Source of the DNA: Thunnus maccoyii
Taxonomy: Eukaryota > Chordata > Actinopteri > Scombriformes > Scombridae
Direction of reading: 5' to 3'
Length of the DNA stretch: 64,000 nucleotides
Assembly: GCF_910596095.1 (NCBI RefSeq)
Contig: NC_056538.1
Coordinates: 33,056,422-33,120,421, forward strand
Within the stretch, counting starts at the first letter, position 1, and the number at the start of each line of letters is the position of its first letter. The position numbers and the translations under genes were made by a program. Positions 1 through 11,300 of the stretch are shown here, piece by piece. Below the pieces are notes generated by a model. That model searched no databases. It saw only the letters and a list, made by a program, of their open reading frames with translations, and was not told the origin of the DNA.

Positions 1-1670
1 GTGTTAAATAACGGAAATGATGTAAATACACTGAGGCTGAAAGAATACAGACAGTGTTGTTCATCTTCATTGAAACATCAACTTTTTGTACTTTTTACCT
101 TTTATCAAGCCCAGATTGATCCTGCCGGTCTGGATATTGAACCGACAGCTGTGGTGTAATTTCATAAAGACTCATGATGTGCTAGAAGGAAAAGAAACTA
201 AATGGCGCAGAATGATTATTCCGAGTATCATAAGCGATAAGAAGCAGTGTGTTGAATTGTCATTATATTGAATATATAATCTCACAGACCACATATAATC
301 AATGTAAGGGCACAGAAATATATTAATAAAGAATCTCAGTGAAAAACTTGTGTGTGTTAAACTTCACTTTGAAAGGATCAAGAAATAAGAGTGTAAAACG
401 GCAAGAATAAGTAGAGCCAGGGGAAGGTTTGGCAATAATGGTGTAAAAAAAAAACAACCTTGAACAGTTATAAAAAAATAAAAGAGCCTAACTGGATAGA
501 ACCGGTTATGCCAGGCATGACCAGTTCTAACAACAGGTGATGTAAAGAAATTATAATGGTGTCATTGGCTAGTATAAAAGAGGTTGGACAGAAGGTGTGA
601 CCTATGTAAACCCAAATGGTATAAAAGACAACAATCAGAGCCCAGACACTCAGAGCATCCTGGTGAACCTTGTGAACACTGTAACTGCTCTCCTTTTTTT
701 GCCAACATTAAAGTACATTTTGCTGCTCAGAACTCTTGACTCCTGATGATTTTTTAAAATTTTTTGAACATCAAAGATAAGTTTTGTTCTTGAGCTGATC
801 TGAAACTTTTTGCAACTGAGACCCAAAAAATCTGACACGACACGACTTTCTCCTCTAAGCTTTAACCACTGCCCCAAAGAGGATGAAACACTACGGTTTA
901 TATGTTCTGACTTCTAGTGGTCATCAATATTTCTCTTATAATTATTGTGTCAACTGAGTGATGATGTTTTGTATACAGTAATTATGATGTTTTGTGGTAT
1001 TAAAACTGACTTATTGTCCACATGAGGAATCAATTTATTTTACATAATATCCAAAAAAAAGTTTTGTGAATAAAGCGTGATGTCCTGAAGCTCACACCTC
1101 GCTGCGTCTGTGTTCTTAAAGGACGAGTTCACAACTTTTCAAGTGTGTCTTAAACGTTGAATACAGCATATCAACATTTCAACAAAACCTATCATCTCAA
1201 CACATGTGTGCACATGTGATCTATATGATCTTTCCTATATAGGAGGAGGAGGGGCAGGTGGATGGTTAGTAAGTTTCTTGGACATTTGCAGCCATTTTTC
1301 TGGCGAGAAAACCGCGTGTTTTTAGTGAGACATCAGCTGTTTTTATTTTATTTTTTATTTTTATTTGAACCCAAACCATGATCTTTCCCCTAAACCTAAC
1401 CAGACTTTAACCACAGCGTTGTTACACATCATTATTATTCAACAGGTAGAAATGTTAATATGATACATAATTCACGTGTTGAAACGTAGATATTCAACGT
1501 TTCTGTGGTTTGCAGAAACATTTAATGCCAACGTTTTCTTCTTCTGGCGACTGGGTTGCTTAATGAACACTGGTGAAGTTTAGTGAAGTTTGTTAGAGTG
1601 ACAGAAAGATGGTGGTCATGATTAAAAGAATCCACTGCTGACTGTGTTTGACTCCTGTGTTGTTGACCTC
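1..1670. other. Non-coding flank, dispersed repeat
   Basis: I see no supportable gene. The part from about 1130 to 1560 belongs to a dispersed repeat. Its phrases 'aacccaaaccatgatctttc' and 'cctaaccagac...' recur at 51.38-51.96 kb, partly in opposite orientation. The open frames here are short and show no family motif. Confidence 0.5.
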
Positions 1671-1671
1671 C

Positions 1672-1674
<3 letters not shown>

Positions 1675-1745
<71 letters not shown>
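1675..1745. repeat. (CT)n microsatellite
   Basis: About 35 uninterrupted CT dinucleotides. The Arg-Glu and Ser-Leu frames across it are repeat artefacts. Confidence 0.97.
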
Positions 1746-1748
<3 letters not shown>

Positions 1749-2130
1749 TCGTCCTCTCCTCCCGATGGACGAGGGGTCATAATTACTTTGACAGCTCGAG
1801 GTCTCATAAACAGATGTTGTTTTCTGGCGTTTGTTGAAACAACCGATGCTGACGTTTTTTTTTTTTCTTGGAGAGTCAGTCAAGTTCTTTCACATCAAAC
1901 TGGGAAAAGCATTTCTTCATGGAGCTGGCAGAAATCAGACCAGTCCAGTTTCCATTTTATCTCAACTTTATTTTATTTCTGCGTTTTTTGTTGGGTTTTT
2001 TTAAATGTTGCATTTCTGGATTTTTGCATTTCATTAAAATCTTTTTTCTTATACTTTTTGGGTTCACAACCTCCAATTAATCATGTGTTCATCAAGTGTT
2101 TTAGGTGCTACAGTACTGTGATTAATAGTA

Positions 2131-2374
2131 AAAGTAAATAGTAAATAATGGTAAAAGTAATAATAGTAATAGTAAATAGTAAATAATAGTAAAAGTAAAT
2201 AGTAAATAGTAAATAATAGTAAAAGTAAATAGTAAATAGTAAATAATAGTAAAAGTAAATAGTAAATAGTAAATAATAGTAAAAGTAAATAGTAAATAGT
2301 AAATAATAGTAAAAGTAAATAGTAAATAGTAAATAATAGTAAAAGTAAATAGTAAATAGTAAATAATAGTAAAA
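2131..2374. repeat. 30-bp AT-rich minisatellite
   Basis: A 30-bp unit (aaaagtaaatagtaaatagt + aaataatagt) repeats at least six times almost perfectly, with a degenerate start from about 2131. Because 30 is divisible by 3, it opens long false frames rich in Leu and Tyr on the minus strand. Confidence 0.95.
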
Positions 2375-2399
2375 GCAATTGCGATTCAAAAGATGCAAG

Positions 2400-3452
2400 A
2401 AAAAAGAAAAACTATATAAAAATGATCATAAAATCTAATGATTGAACTATTTGCTGCTCTGTGCGAAGCAGTTTGTAACTTTGTTGTTGTTTTTTTAAAG
2501 TGCTCTAAAAATAAAGATTATTATATTATTACATTGTTTAAAACAGGACAACTCAATTACAAGTATTACAGGCACATTTACAGTATTTCCACCTCATCAA
2601 AGCTTCAGTGAGGCTTCGTTACACGATGAGATTTCAGTACAAAACCTCCAGAACTGCATGGACAGTATTTCTATATTAATGGGAGACGTGACTTAAACTG
2701 GGAAAAGGTGTGATACCAGTAACGCTGCTGTAAGTGTTCATCAGTGAGTTTTTCACTGTATTCATTATTGTGAAAATGTTTGATTTTACATTTATTCTGC
2801 TGGAGGTTTGATATCATAACTTCAGCTGGTTCAGTTTTGTGGTTTTGGGGATAATTTAGATCCAAACATGTTTTGTTGTTGTAGTGTTTTATGTCCCCAC
2901 TCTTCATTATGGACACTGTTTTATTGCAAACGATGGTCTCGTACTTCCTTCCAGCAACATGAACACATACTTCTCAGCCCACTCATCCTTAAACACACGC
3001 TGCTCACTGTCAACCTTTCATTTTTTTTGTATCAGCTTGTTTTGAACAAGACATTTTACTTTTTCCACTCTGTGTCGACCAGCTGAGAGCTGAAGACAGG
3101 TGACGTGATGACGTGATGACAGACGGCGTCAGGCTGCAGTCAAATTTTGTTCCCATTAGGATTAAATAGTTAATCTGTCTGGACCGGCCTGTGGACTCTT
3201 TTGGCCACATGAAGTCTTCATACTAATAACTGTAATAAAAGCAATTATCAGAGTCATATTAACAAGGATGTTTCCACTAATTTGCATCCTGTTGCTCATA
3301 TGTGCATCACAAATAGTAGTAAAACTATTAGAAATATTAATAACTGCACCCGAGTCTGAGTTCTTCTCCTCAGATGACGTATGTGACGGAGGGACGGCTG
3401 GCATCTCTGTCCCAGGACAAAAAAAAACACAGCTGACTCACTGCAAAACCCT

Positions 3453-3454
<2 letters not shown>
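2400..3454. other. Non-coding stretch, no gene seen
   Basis: Only short frames without recognisable motifs. I could not assign it to a repeat family. Confidence 0.4.
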
Positions 3455-3513
<59 letters not shown>

Positions 3514-3955
3514 TGTTTGTGTGCGTGAGTGTGTTCCCATATCTGGGAAGTGAGCTGATATCATAGTCTTCAGGGTCTAATTTTAGAGTTGTGTGTTTTA
3601 TTGCAACACCAAGGACACACACACACACGCACACACACACTCTCGCACACACACACGCACACACACGCACACACAGAGTCCAGATGTTTCCTATTGGATG
3701 GGTCCAGAGAGACTGAAGCCGGGTCTTAGTCAGCCAGCTGAGACGAAAACTACGACACCAAAAAACACACCAAAACATGGAGCAACCACCAGGCCGATGA
3801 GTTCAAGATTTACTATATTAAAGCTGCAACAAGCAGCTGCGTCTCCAACATGGAGGAATCAGTTAAAGGAACAGACACACATTTTTTCTTACAGCAGTTT
3901 TATCTGTGTGTGTGTGTGTGTGTCAAGTACAGAAGGGGGGGGGGGGGGGGGGGGG
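3455..3955. repeat. Compound microsatellites (GT)n, (CA)n, (G)21
   Basis: A (GT)n run at about 3455-3510 is followed by an interrupted (CA)n run at about 3615-3674. A short (GT)n at about 3905-3923 and a 21-G run at 3935-3955 come next. GT and CA tracts facing each other 100 bp apart could pair with one another. Confidence 0.95.
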
Positions 3956-4097
3956 ACTGCTAGCACCAAACAGAAAAAATACACCTTCCTTTACTTCCCC
4001 AATGCTGTTTGTGTAAAAAAATAATCATCATTTTCACAAAATCAACCATTTTTTCTTATTTTTCTTTTCTTCTGACCTCATTTAAACCTAATATGTA

Positions 4098-4434
4098 GAT
4101 GGCCGAAGAGTAAAACCTCCTATCTGAAAAATGCACTTTTTTTGAGAAAACTAAAACAAACTTGTTGTTTTTTTGCAGAATGCTTTTTGTTAAGGATACC
4201 CAATACATAACACACTGTTTTTGGACTATGTTACTTTATTATGTGTTAACAATACTGTAATAACCATACAAACAGACCGTAAATAATACCACATAATACA
4301 GTAATATAGTCCAAAAACAGTGTGTTATGTGTTGGGTATCCTTAACAAAAAGCATTCTGCAAGAAAAGTTTTTTTAATCAAGTTTTATCAAAAAAGTGCA
4401 TTTTTCAGATAGGAGGTTTTACTCTTCGGCCATC
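4098..4434. mobile_element. Palindromic foldback/MITE-like element
   Basis: Nearly perfect inverted repeat about 337 bp long. The left arm starts GATGGCCGAAGAGTAAAAC, and its reverse complement ends the element. A second matched block, 'gcagaatgctttttgttaag' at about 4177 and its complement at about 4340-4361, shows that the arms run almost to the centre near 4266. A half copy, from the centre to the right end, lies at 51986-52182, so this is a dispersed family. There is no ORF, so it would be non-autonomous. 'atgtaga' occurs beside both ends, but I cannot fix the target-site duplication exactly. Confidence 0.85.
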
Positions 4435-6055
4435 GATGTAGATAAAAATTGAAATGGTAACTTCTCCTTTTACCAGAAACTTGACAAAATACACCAGAGA
4501 TAAGTTCATGTTTTATATGTTTTATGAGCATGGCATGAAAAATATTATCATTTGTTTGTCAAAACATTAATACAGGTGAATTTTTTTCCAAATATGTAGA
4601 TACAAAACCGGTTTGTACGTGTCTGTGGCTCCTCCTCAACTGTTCCAGCAGTCGCTACATCAAGTATAAAAAGCACATCACAGGGTCGGTAAAAACTAAA
4701 ATATATTTGGACGTGAGTTGATTGAAAAATGGCAATAAGTGATGTATAACTGTATTATGAGCTAAGCTAACTGCCTTTAAAAAAACATCACATACTGAAA
4801 AGCCATATTTTATTTTATCAAAACACAAAAAAAACACAACTTCCAGCGACTCCAAAGCTGTTTCATCATCTACATGTTGGATTTTTGTTAAATTTCTCCT
4901 CCACACATGTTTTTAAAACTTGGTCTCCGACCAAAAATGCAGAATACATTTCAGAGATGAAAGCTGAGTGTATCTGAGTTTACAGTTGTTTTCCAGACTG
5001 TAATTTGTATTTGACAAATTTATTATAAGCTCCTGTTGATCATTACATGTGTGTAATTTTACAGTCTGAAGGTTTCTTCAGGACTGAAACAGGCTCTGGC
5101 TCCATATTCAATCCATTAGATCATGAAACTCTTGTCTGCAGCCAAATCCTGCTTTTACTTTGGAAGATGAATCGCCGTCCATAAAATAAACAGCTGGTTA
5201 AAGGAGCAGTCTGACATTTTTGGGAAATTGTCTCATTAACCATCTTCCCCAGAGTTAGCTTAGCTTAGCATAAAGACTGAAAGCAGGGGGGGGAAACTGC
5301 TAGCCTATATAACTCCAACAAAACAGTAAAAACACTTTATTTGACTATTATTACATCATGTTTTTTTTGTGAGAAGTTTATAAGGTTTTGCAAAACTTAC
5401 CCCATCAAACCCCCATCACCCCATTTAAAGTGGAAGTCCTTAATCGGGTGCAGCGCCTTTAAAAAACCTTGTTTTATTATTTATTATTTATTTTCAGCAA
5501 ATCTGGATTAAAGGAACAGATAGAGAACACAGATCAACACTGAGCACTGCTGCCCTCTGCTGGATGAATGAAGGACTCCACTCTGCTTTAAGGGACCAAT
5601 CCAATCAAAATTTTGGGGGGGGGGGGGGGTTACATACAGAATTTGAGTGATACATTAACATAGGTTCACTTTAACAGTATGAGAAAACATTAATAACTTC
5701 AAGGACTTGTGTTTTGTGTTAATCGCTGTATTAACAGACCTGCCAACTGATGAAGATGACGAAGATTTTAAGGAACTTACATCACACCATGACACTTGAA
5801 AACCAGGATCATACATGCACCTACACAATGAATAAACTGTGAAGTAATAGTGAAAGTGATTTAGGCTAAATCAAGTGTATTCAGTTATTGAATCATTGAG
5901 TTTCAGCCTGCTTCCAGTCACATGCTGAACCATCTCAAGAGTTCCTTGAAGTTTTTTTTAGTATATTTCTGCAACATTCCTCTTTAAGGATTGTTCTTTG
6001 ACATAGAAAAATATATATGTGTGAATCCAAGCTTCACCTATCTGTATGTCTGTGA
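4435..6055. other. Non-coding, downstream of gpr171
   Basis: This is the 3' flank of gpr171. A 15-G run lies at 5615-5629. A minus-strand AATAAA cluster near 5465-5485 could serve as a distal polyadenylation signal, but it is about 570 bp past the stop, so this is a guess. No other gene seen. Confidence 0.4.
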
Positions 6056-9000
6056 TCAGCCTCCTTCCTCCTGCAGTGCAGCAGTGGTAGTTTGCATCAT
6101 CTCCTCTGCAGCCTGCTGCTCCTCAGGATCACCGGCTGCCGGGGTTGTGATGCAGCAGAGCGCCTCGCTGACCGTCTGTCTGAAAGGCGAGTAGAGGTAG
6201 AAGAAGAGCAGGGGGTCGAAGCAGAGGTGCAGCACCGTCAGCAGCAGCGTCGACTCCTTCCCCAGAAACAGCTGCCTCTTGGTCTGACAGTCTGTGATGA
6301 CTTTGGTTTGGGCCAACGTGTACGGCGTGCGGACCACGTGGTAGGGCACGAAGCAGAGTAAGAAGGCCAGAGCCATGGCCGTCACGCTCCCCGTCGCCCG
6401 CCGGGCGTTGACCCAGAGCTTAGGGTCACCGCGGCTACGCAGCAGCCTCTTGAGAGCCAGACCGCTGGAGATCAGCACGGCGGCCGAGGCGTTCAGGAAC
6501 AAAGCTGTGCAGAGGAAGACGGTGAGGGCGTGCCAGTGGAGGCTGATGTCTTTCTTCAGAGAAGAACAGCTGAGATACTGTCGCACCTGCAGAGACAAAC
6601 CAACAGCAGGGAGGTTAGTTTGACTGACAGCAGTAGATGTCTGCACAACAGCACAAACTCTCTGTAATGAAGATATTTGCACAAATTTATGCACCTTTAT
6701 TTTTATGCACCTTGATCTGTGTCTTTTAAAACACCTCAAGTTGATACTTAAGGTTTTCTTATTTTTCTTGTTTTTTGTGTTTATTATTTATTCATTTTGT
6801 CTCTGATCTAAGTTTTATTAGTTCAGTGATTTTGATATTATTGACTTGCTTGGTAGCTACAACAGAAAGCATCGCGATTATTTATAGAATGTATTTGATG
6901 TGACAAATAAAAACCTTGAACCTTGAATTAGAAATAACTGTTGTAGCAGCAGTTCAGCCTTAATGACTCAGGCAGGAATACATTTGATTTCATAAAACCC
7001 GATGTGATGTCTTCAAACTGCTTTTTTTTTTTTGTCTGACAAGCAGCTCAAACCAGTTTACTATGTTATAAAACAGAGAAAAGCAGCAAATCCTCACATT
7101 AAAGAGGCTATAACTTGGGAATATTTGTACTTTTTACAATTAATCAATCATCAAAATAGTTAATGAATTATCTGCCAGTCGACTAATTGAGTATTTAACT
7201 GATAATTTCAGCTTCATACAGTGGTAGCGATGGGAATAGTCAGCTGTATTACTGTAAATGTAAAGCTCCTCACTTTTGAATCTGACCCGACAACACGTCT
7301 TTACACTCTGAGGTATGAAATTATATTATAAATTATAAATGTATACTGTTGCTTTATGTACATAAAGCTAAAGTAGGTCATCTACAAAACTTTCTTCCAC
7401 ATTTCCACTGAACGTTTAAACAGTGACGTAGATTTGATGGATTTTAAGCAAAAAAAAGCAACACAGCTGTATCCATCTGGTGTAAATCTCAAGAATAAAT
7501 CAAAACAAAGAGAGATCTAATCTGAGAGGAAACGAAGAAGCCAGAACAGAATAGAAAGATCACACTCCTCTGCCTCAAAAAAAAAACATATTTTTCTGCT
7601 TAGACGACGATGACGCATCATGTGATCAGATCTCTGCACCTGTACTTGCTGCGCTGACACTAAAATATGAGCGGCAGTAGTGATCGAGGTACAAGTGGAG
7701 GTAGATTTAGAAAGCAGCTGTACCTGTACTTGCTGGATGGGCAGAGCCATGTTGGGCACCATGAGGAGAAGCAGCAGCACCCAGACGACCAGCGACAGCA
7801 GCCGGGCGAAACCTACTTCCTGCAGCCGCAGAGAGCGCAGAGTGTTGCTGTCCTGCAGAAGAAGAAGAGAGAGGCGTCAGACACCATCACCACCAAACTG
7901 ACAAATGTGCCTCAGTGGGGCTTTACAAATCTAAACATCTTCTATCTTTAGACACTCGATATAGATGAGGAAAAACTCCCCAAAAAACCCTTTAAGAGGG
8001 AAAAAATGGAGGAAACAGAACAGGAAAATTACAGAAATACAGCATGGATAAATATACTGATAAAATACATATGTAAAGAACTATTATGCACCACAACAGA
8101 CAGGCTAATTCCTTGTATGTGCAAACCTTTTCCACAATAAACCTGATTCTGACTCTGGTAACGCCTGGTAGAAAAAGAAATGTACCAAAACTGTAGTGAG
8201 GAAGGAAGCTGTATATTTCATATGTGGTTGCCTGCAAAGTGCAGTCTGTTCTTCTGTAGCAGAAAACAGGAATTCGGTTACAGACAAACACTTGCACAAG
8301 CAGATTCGTGCTCCAAAGTCACGTTTGAGTGATTTTAAGAGAATTTGTGGTATTCTTCAATTTTCTCGCACTTTGAAATTTTCTCCAAAGTACAAACAGT
8401 ATTTTACGAGTTCAGAGCCGTCGTATGAGTCATGAAGAAAGTCTGACTTTCTTCACAAGGACACAAAACTCTTGAGTTAAGAGTTTAAACGTGATCCTAA
8501 AATTAACTCAAATGAAATACATAACTAAAACAAACTTCTGTTCATCATCATCATCGCCATCATGGCTGCCAGATGTGCTGATGTTTCTGTCAGCAGTAGT
8601 AAACAGCTGCAGCTCTCTGACACTGTAACATCACCTACTGTAAGCTGTTATATTCCCCCCCCTGTGATGAAGATGTGTTCCTTCGCAGCCCTTCCTACCT
8701 GCAGATAGCGGTCTGTAATGATGAAGGCGAGGAAGGCGATGGACGCGTAGAGGCTGATGTAGATGGTGACGGCACTGGCCTGGCAGTGGAACACCATGAG
8801 GCTCCACGGCGCCGCTCCGAGGTCCTTCAGGATCTTAAAGGGCAGAGCCAGCAGCAGCAGGAGGTCGGCCACCAGCAGGTTGACCAGATAGACGCTGCTG
8901 CTCTGCTGCTGCAGGAAGACAAATACCTCACATTCACTAAAAATACACACAGTCGTCTCAAAATAGCATCACACTTTCATCTCTGTTAATGTGATTTGAT

Positions 9001-10473
9001 TTAATCTCATGTCAGCGAAAGTCCTTTATTTCAGATAATCTCACTTTAATTCACCTCAACCATCTTCTCCTCATCTGATTAAACATCACATTTCACCTCA
9101 TTGATTTCATTTTTACTTCATGTCAGCTCACATTGCAGCCAGTCTCATCTTCTGTCACTTAGTGATGGAAAGTAACTAAGTACATTTACTCAAAGACTTT
9201 ATTTAAACACAGTTTTGAGGTACTTGTACTTTACTTGAGTATTTCCATGTGATGCTACTTTCTACATTTCAGAGGGAAATATTGTACTTTCTACTCCACT
9301 ACATTTATTTGACAGCTTTAGTTTCTTTTCAGATGAAGATTTGACACAATGGATAATATAACAAGCTTTTAAAATACAACACATTGTTAAAGATGAAACC
9401 AGTGGTTTCCAACCTTTTTGGCTTTTGACGTCTTACAAAAAGCAGTGTGTAGTCGGGGTCACATTTCACATGTCTATGAGTTGTTAACAGCTCCACCAAA
9501 TAGTGATTTTTCCCTCTAAACTTCTCACATGCTTTCATTTCAATAAATGTTCAAATGATCCAATATTTCAGCAAAAATCAAAGATTAGAGAAAAAGTCCA
9601 AAAACTGAAAACAGATTTGTGTATCAGAACTTTGTTTTTTCTTCTTTCCTCTCCCATTAATCATCTCACCACCCCTCAGATTTATCTGCTGACCCTTTGG
9701 AGGGGCCCGACCCCTAGGTTGGGAACCACTGGACTAAACTAGCTAACTGTATATAAAGTAGTGTAAACTAGCTCCACCTCCAGCAGCTACAACAGTAACA
9801 TGCTGCTCTAACACTGATGCTTCACTATTAATAATCTAATGATGTCATATATAATAATATATCAGTCAGAGGGACCAAACCACTACTTTTACTGCAATAC
9901 TTTAACTACATCAAGCTCATAATACTTATGTACTTTTACTGCAATACTTTAACTACATCAAGCTCATAATACTTATGTACTTTTACTGCAATACTTTAAC
10001 TACATCAAGCTCATAATACTTATGTAATCTCTTCTTTAAGTTAAGTTTCCATCCAAATTTAGGGACAAATGTTGACCGAATTTCTAGAAAATCATTTAAA
10101 GATCAGATAAACAGGCGACGCCATTAAAACATTGTAGAAGAACAGGAAACAGCGAGATGACATCATTAAAAGCAGCGGTTAAAGCTCATGTTGCGTCTTA
10201 AATCCAAAATAACTAAGTGTCACATCCTCCCCCCTCCTCGTCTCTCACCCATGTCATGTGATGTAATTTCCTCTCCAGTTTTAGTCCTACCTTTGCTCTG
10301 GGGCTGCGGATGAATGCCCACACAGACAGCAGGTTTCCAGGCAGACTGATGATGAAGATGAGGATGTAGAGGACGGTGAAGGGTGCCATCTGGTCGTTGA
10401 CGATGCATTGCTTCCCCTCCTCGGCTCCTGCAGCGCTGGAGTTGGCGAGAGGAGGAGGAGGAGGAGGCGTCAT
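6056..10473 (-). CDS. gpr171: Probable G-protein coupled receptor 171 (gpr171), four coding exons
   Basis: CDS: complement(join(6056..6586, 7724..7852, 8699..8908, 10291..10473)), 350 aa (human about 319). All joins are GT-AG and phase 0: AAG|GTAGG, CAG|GTAGG and CAG|GTACAG donors, CTGCAG acceptors. The start ATG (10473) lies 3 bp after an acceptor with a T-rich tract. The protein has sequon N11, N-terminal C23, TM1 about 32-55, TM3 Cys103, DRY at 127-129, ECL2 Cys181, FVPYHVVRTPYTLAQT in TM6 (about 253-268), ECL3 Cys274 and CFDPLLFFY in TM7. Family phrases such as APW, FHCQ, VPNM and QTxVITDC, and the exact spacing across every join, identify GPR171. In mammals this is a Gi-coupled receptor for the peptide BigLEN. 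A NAGNAG acceptor at 8908/8905 may add or drop one Gln. Coding introns are unusual, since the human coding sequence is in one exon. Confidence 0.9.
9160..10025. repeat. Dispersed repeat in gpr171 intron 1, with 47-bp units
   Basis: Starts near 'agtgatggaaagtaactaag', the common fish element, and ends with about 2.8 units of a 47-bp repeat (9894-10025). The same element, in the opposite orientation, occurs at 17.5-18.5 kb and 37.0-39.5 kb. The 'gttgggaaccactgg' motif inside is another hallmark shared by the copies. Confidence 0.85.
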
Positions 10474-10577
10474 CGTCTGCAGCTTAAAAAAAAAAAGAGT
10501 CAAGACACAGATGCATAAACATTTTTAAAATGTCAAATGAAAAATAAATAAATAAATAATAATGAAAACGTGCTTAC

Positions 10578-10658
10578 TGTGGAGGGAAGTCTGAGTCGTC
10601 AGCAGGTGCTGTGATTGCGGTTTTGATGTCTGGCGTCTGGTTGCGTCTGGTTCGCAGT
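10578..10658 (-). other. gpr171: Probable 5' noncoding exon of gpr171
   Basis: On the minus strand an acceptor with a pyrimidine tract (tatttccttgcag) precedes 81 bp that end at a good donor (CCACA|GTAAGC), 104 bp upstream of the coding exon's acceptor at 10476. I see no ATG that would make a better start. Inferred from splice signals and position only. Confidence 0.55.
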
Positions 10659-10659
10659 C

Positions 10660-11258
10660 TGCAAGGAAATACAAAGAGCAAAGGCTTGTGGGAGGGAAAC
10701 AACGCTTTAAAAGGCCCTGAAAATCCGTTTCTGATTCAGTCTCCTACTTACCGTACAGTTTACCGTAAGATTTTCTTCTGTGGAGTTTTGGTGATTTCAC
10801 ATAACTCTGTGTCTGACAATGAGGGTTTAGAAATACCGAAATCAACATCTGATGACAGTTTGTTGGGTTATTGTGAAATCTCCACAGTCATAGCTGAATT
10901 TATGAATGTTAACCTCTTAATAAACAATAACTAACATTTTCCAGACTTTCACTTTGATTCTTGCTTAGTTAGTCATGACTATTTAATCTTCTAAGGAAAT
11001 ATGTTACCAGGGGAACTAAACCCAGGAACTAAAAGTCCCTGTTGTGCTTTCCCATTTGAGTTTCAACCACATCTGTGAAACCAGGTAGATTATGTAAATT
11101 AGACCCATGGAGGACTAAAAGGACATAATATATACAACATATAGCATATACGGACATACATGCATGTACCTTCATGTATCTGGGCCAAAGCTCCCAGGCT
11201 GCCAGTCTAGACACACCATGGGATTAATGTGTCATGTAACGTATTAACATATACAATA

Positions 11259-11300
<42 letters not shown>

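Noticed and set aside
1593-2141. Frames over the CT tract, up to 165 aa
   Set aside because: Low-complexity Ser-Leu or Arg-Glu runs from the dinucleotide repeat.
2064-2398. Leu/Tyr-rich 'membrane' frames on the minus strand
   Set aside because: Products of the 30-bp AT-rich minisatellite.
9503-9742. Plus-strand frame of 79 aa and the 69-aa minus frame at 9329-9538
   Set aside because: Inside the dispersed repeat; the same frame recurs at 38103-38321 because the repeat does.
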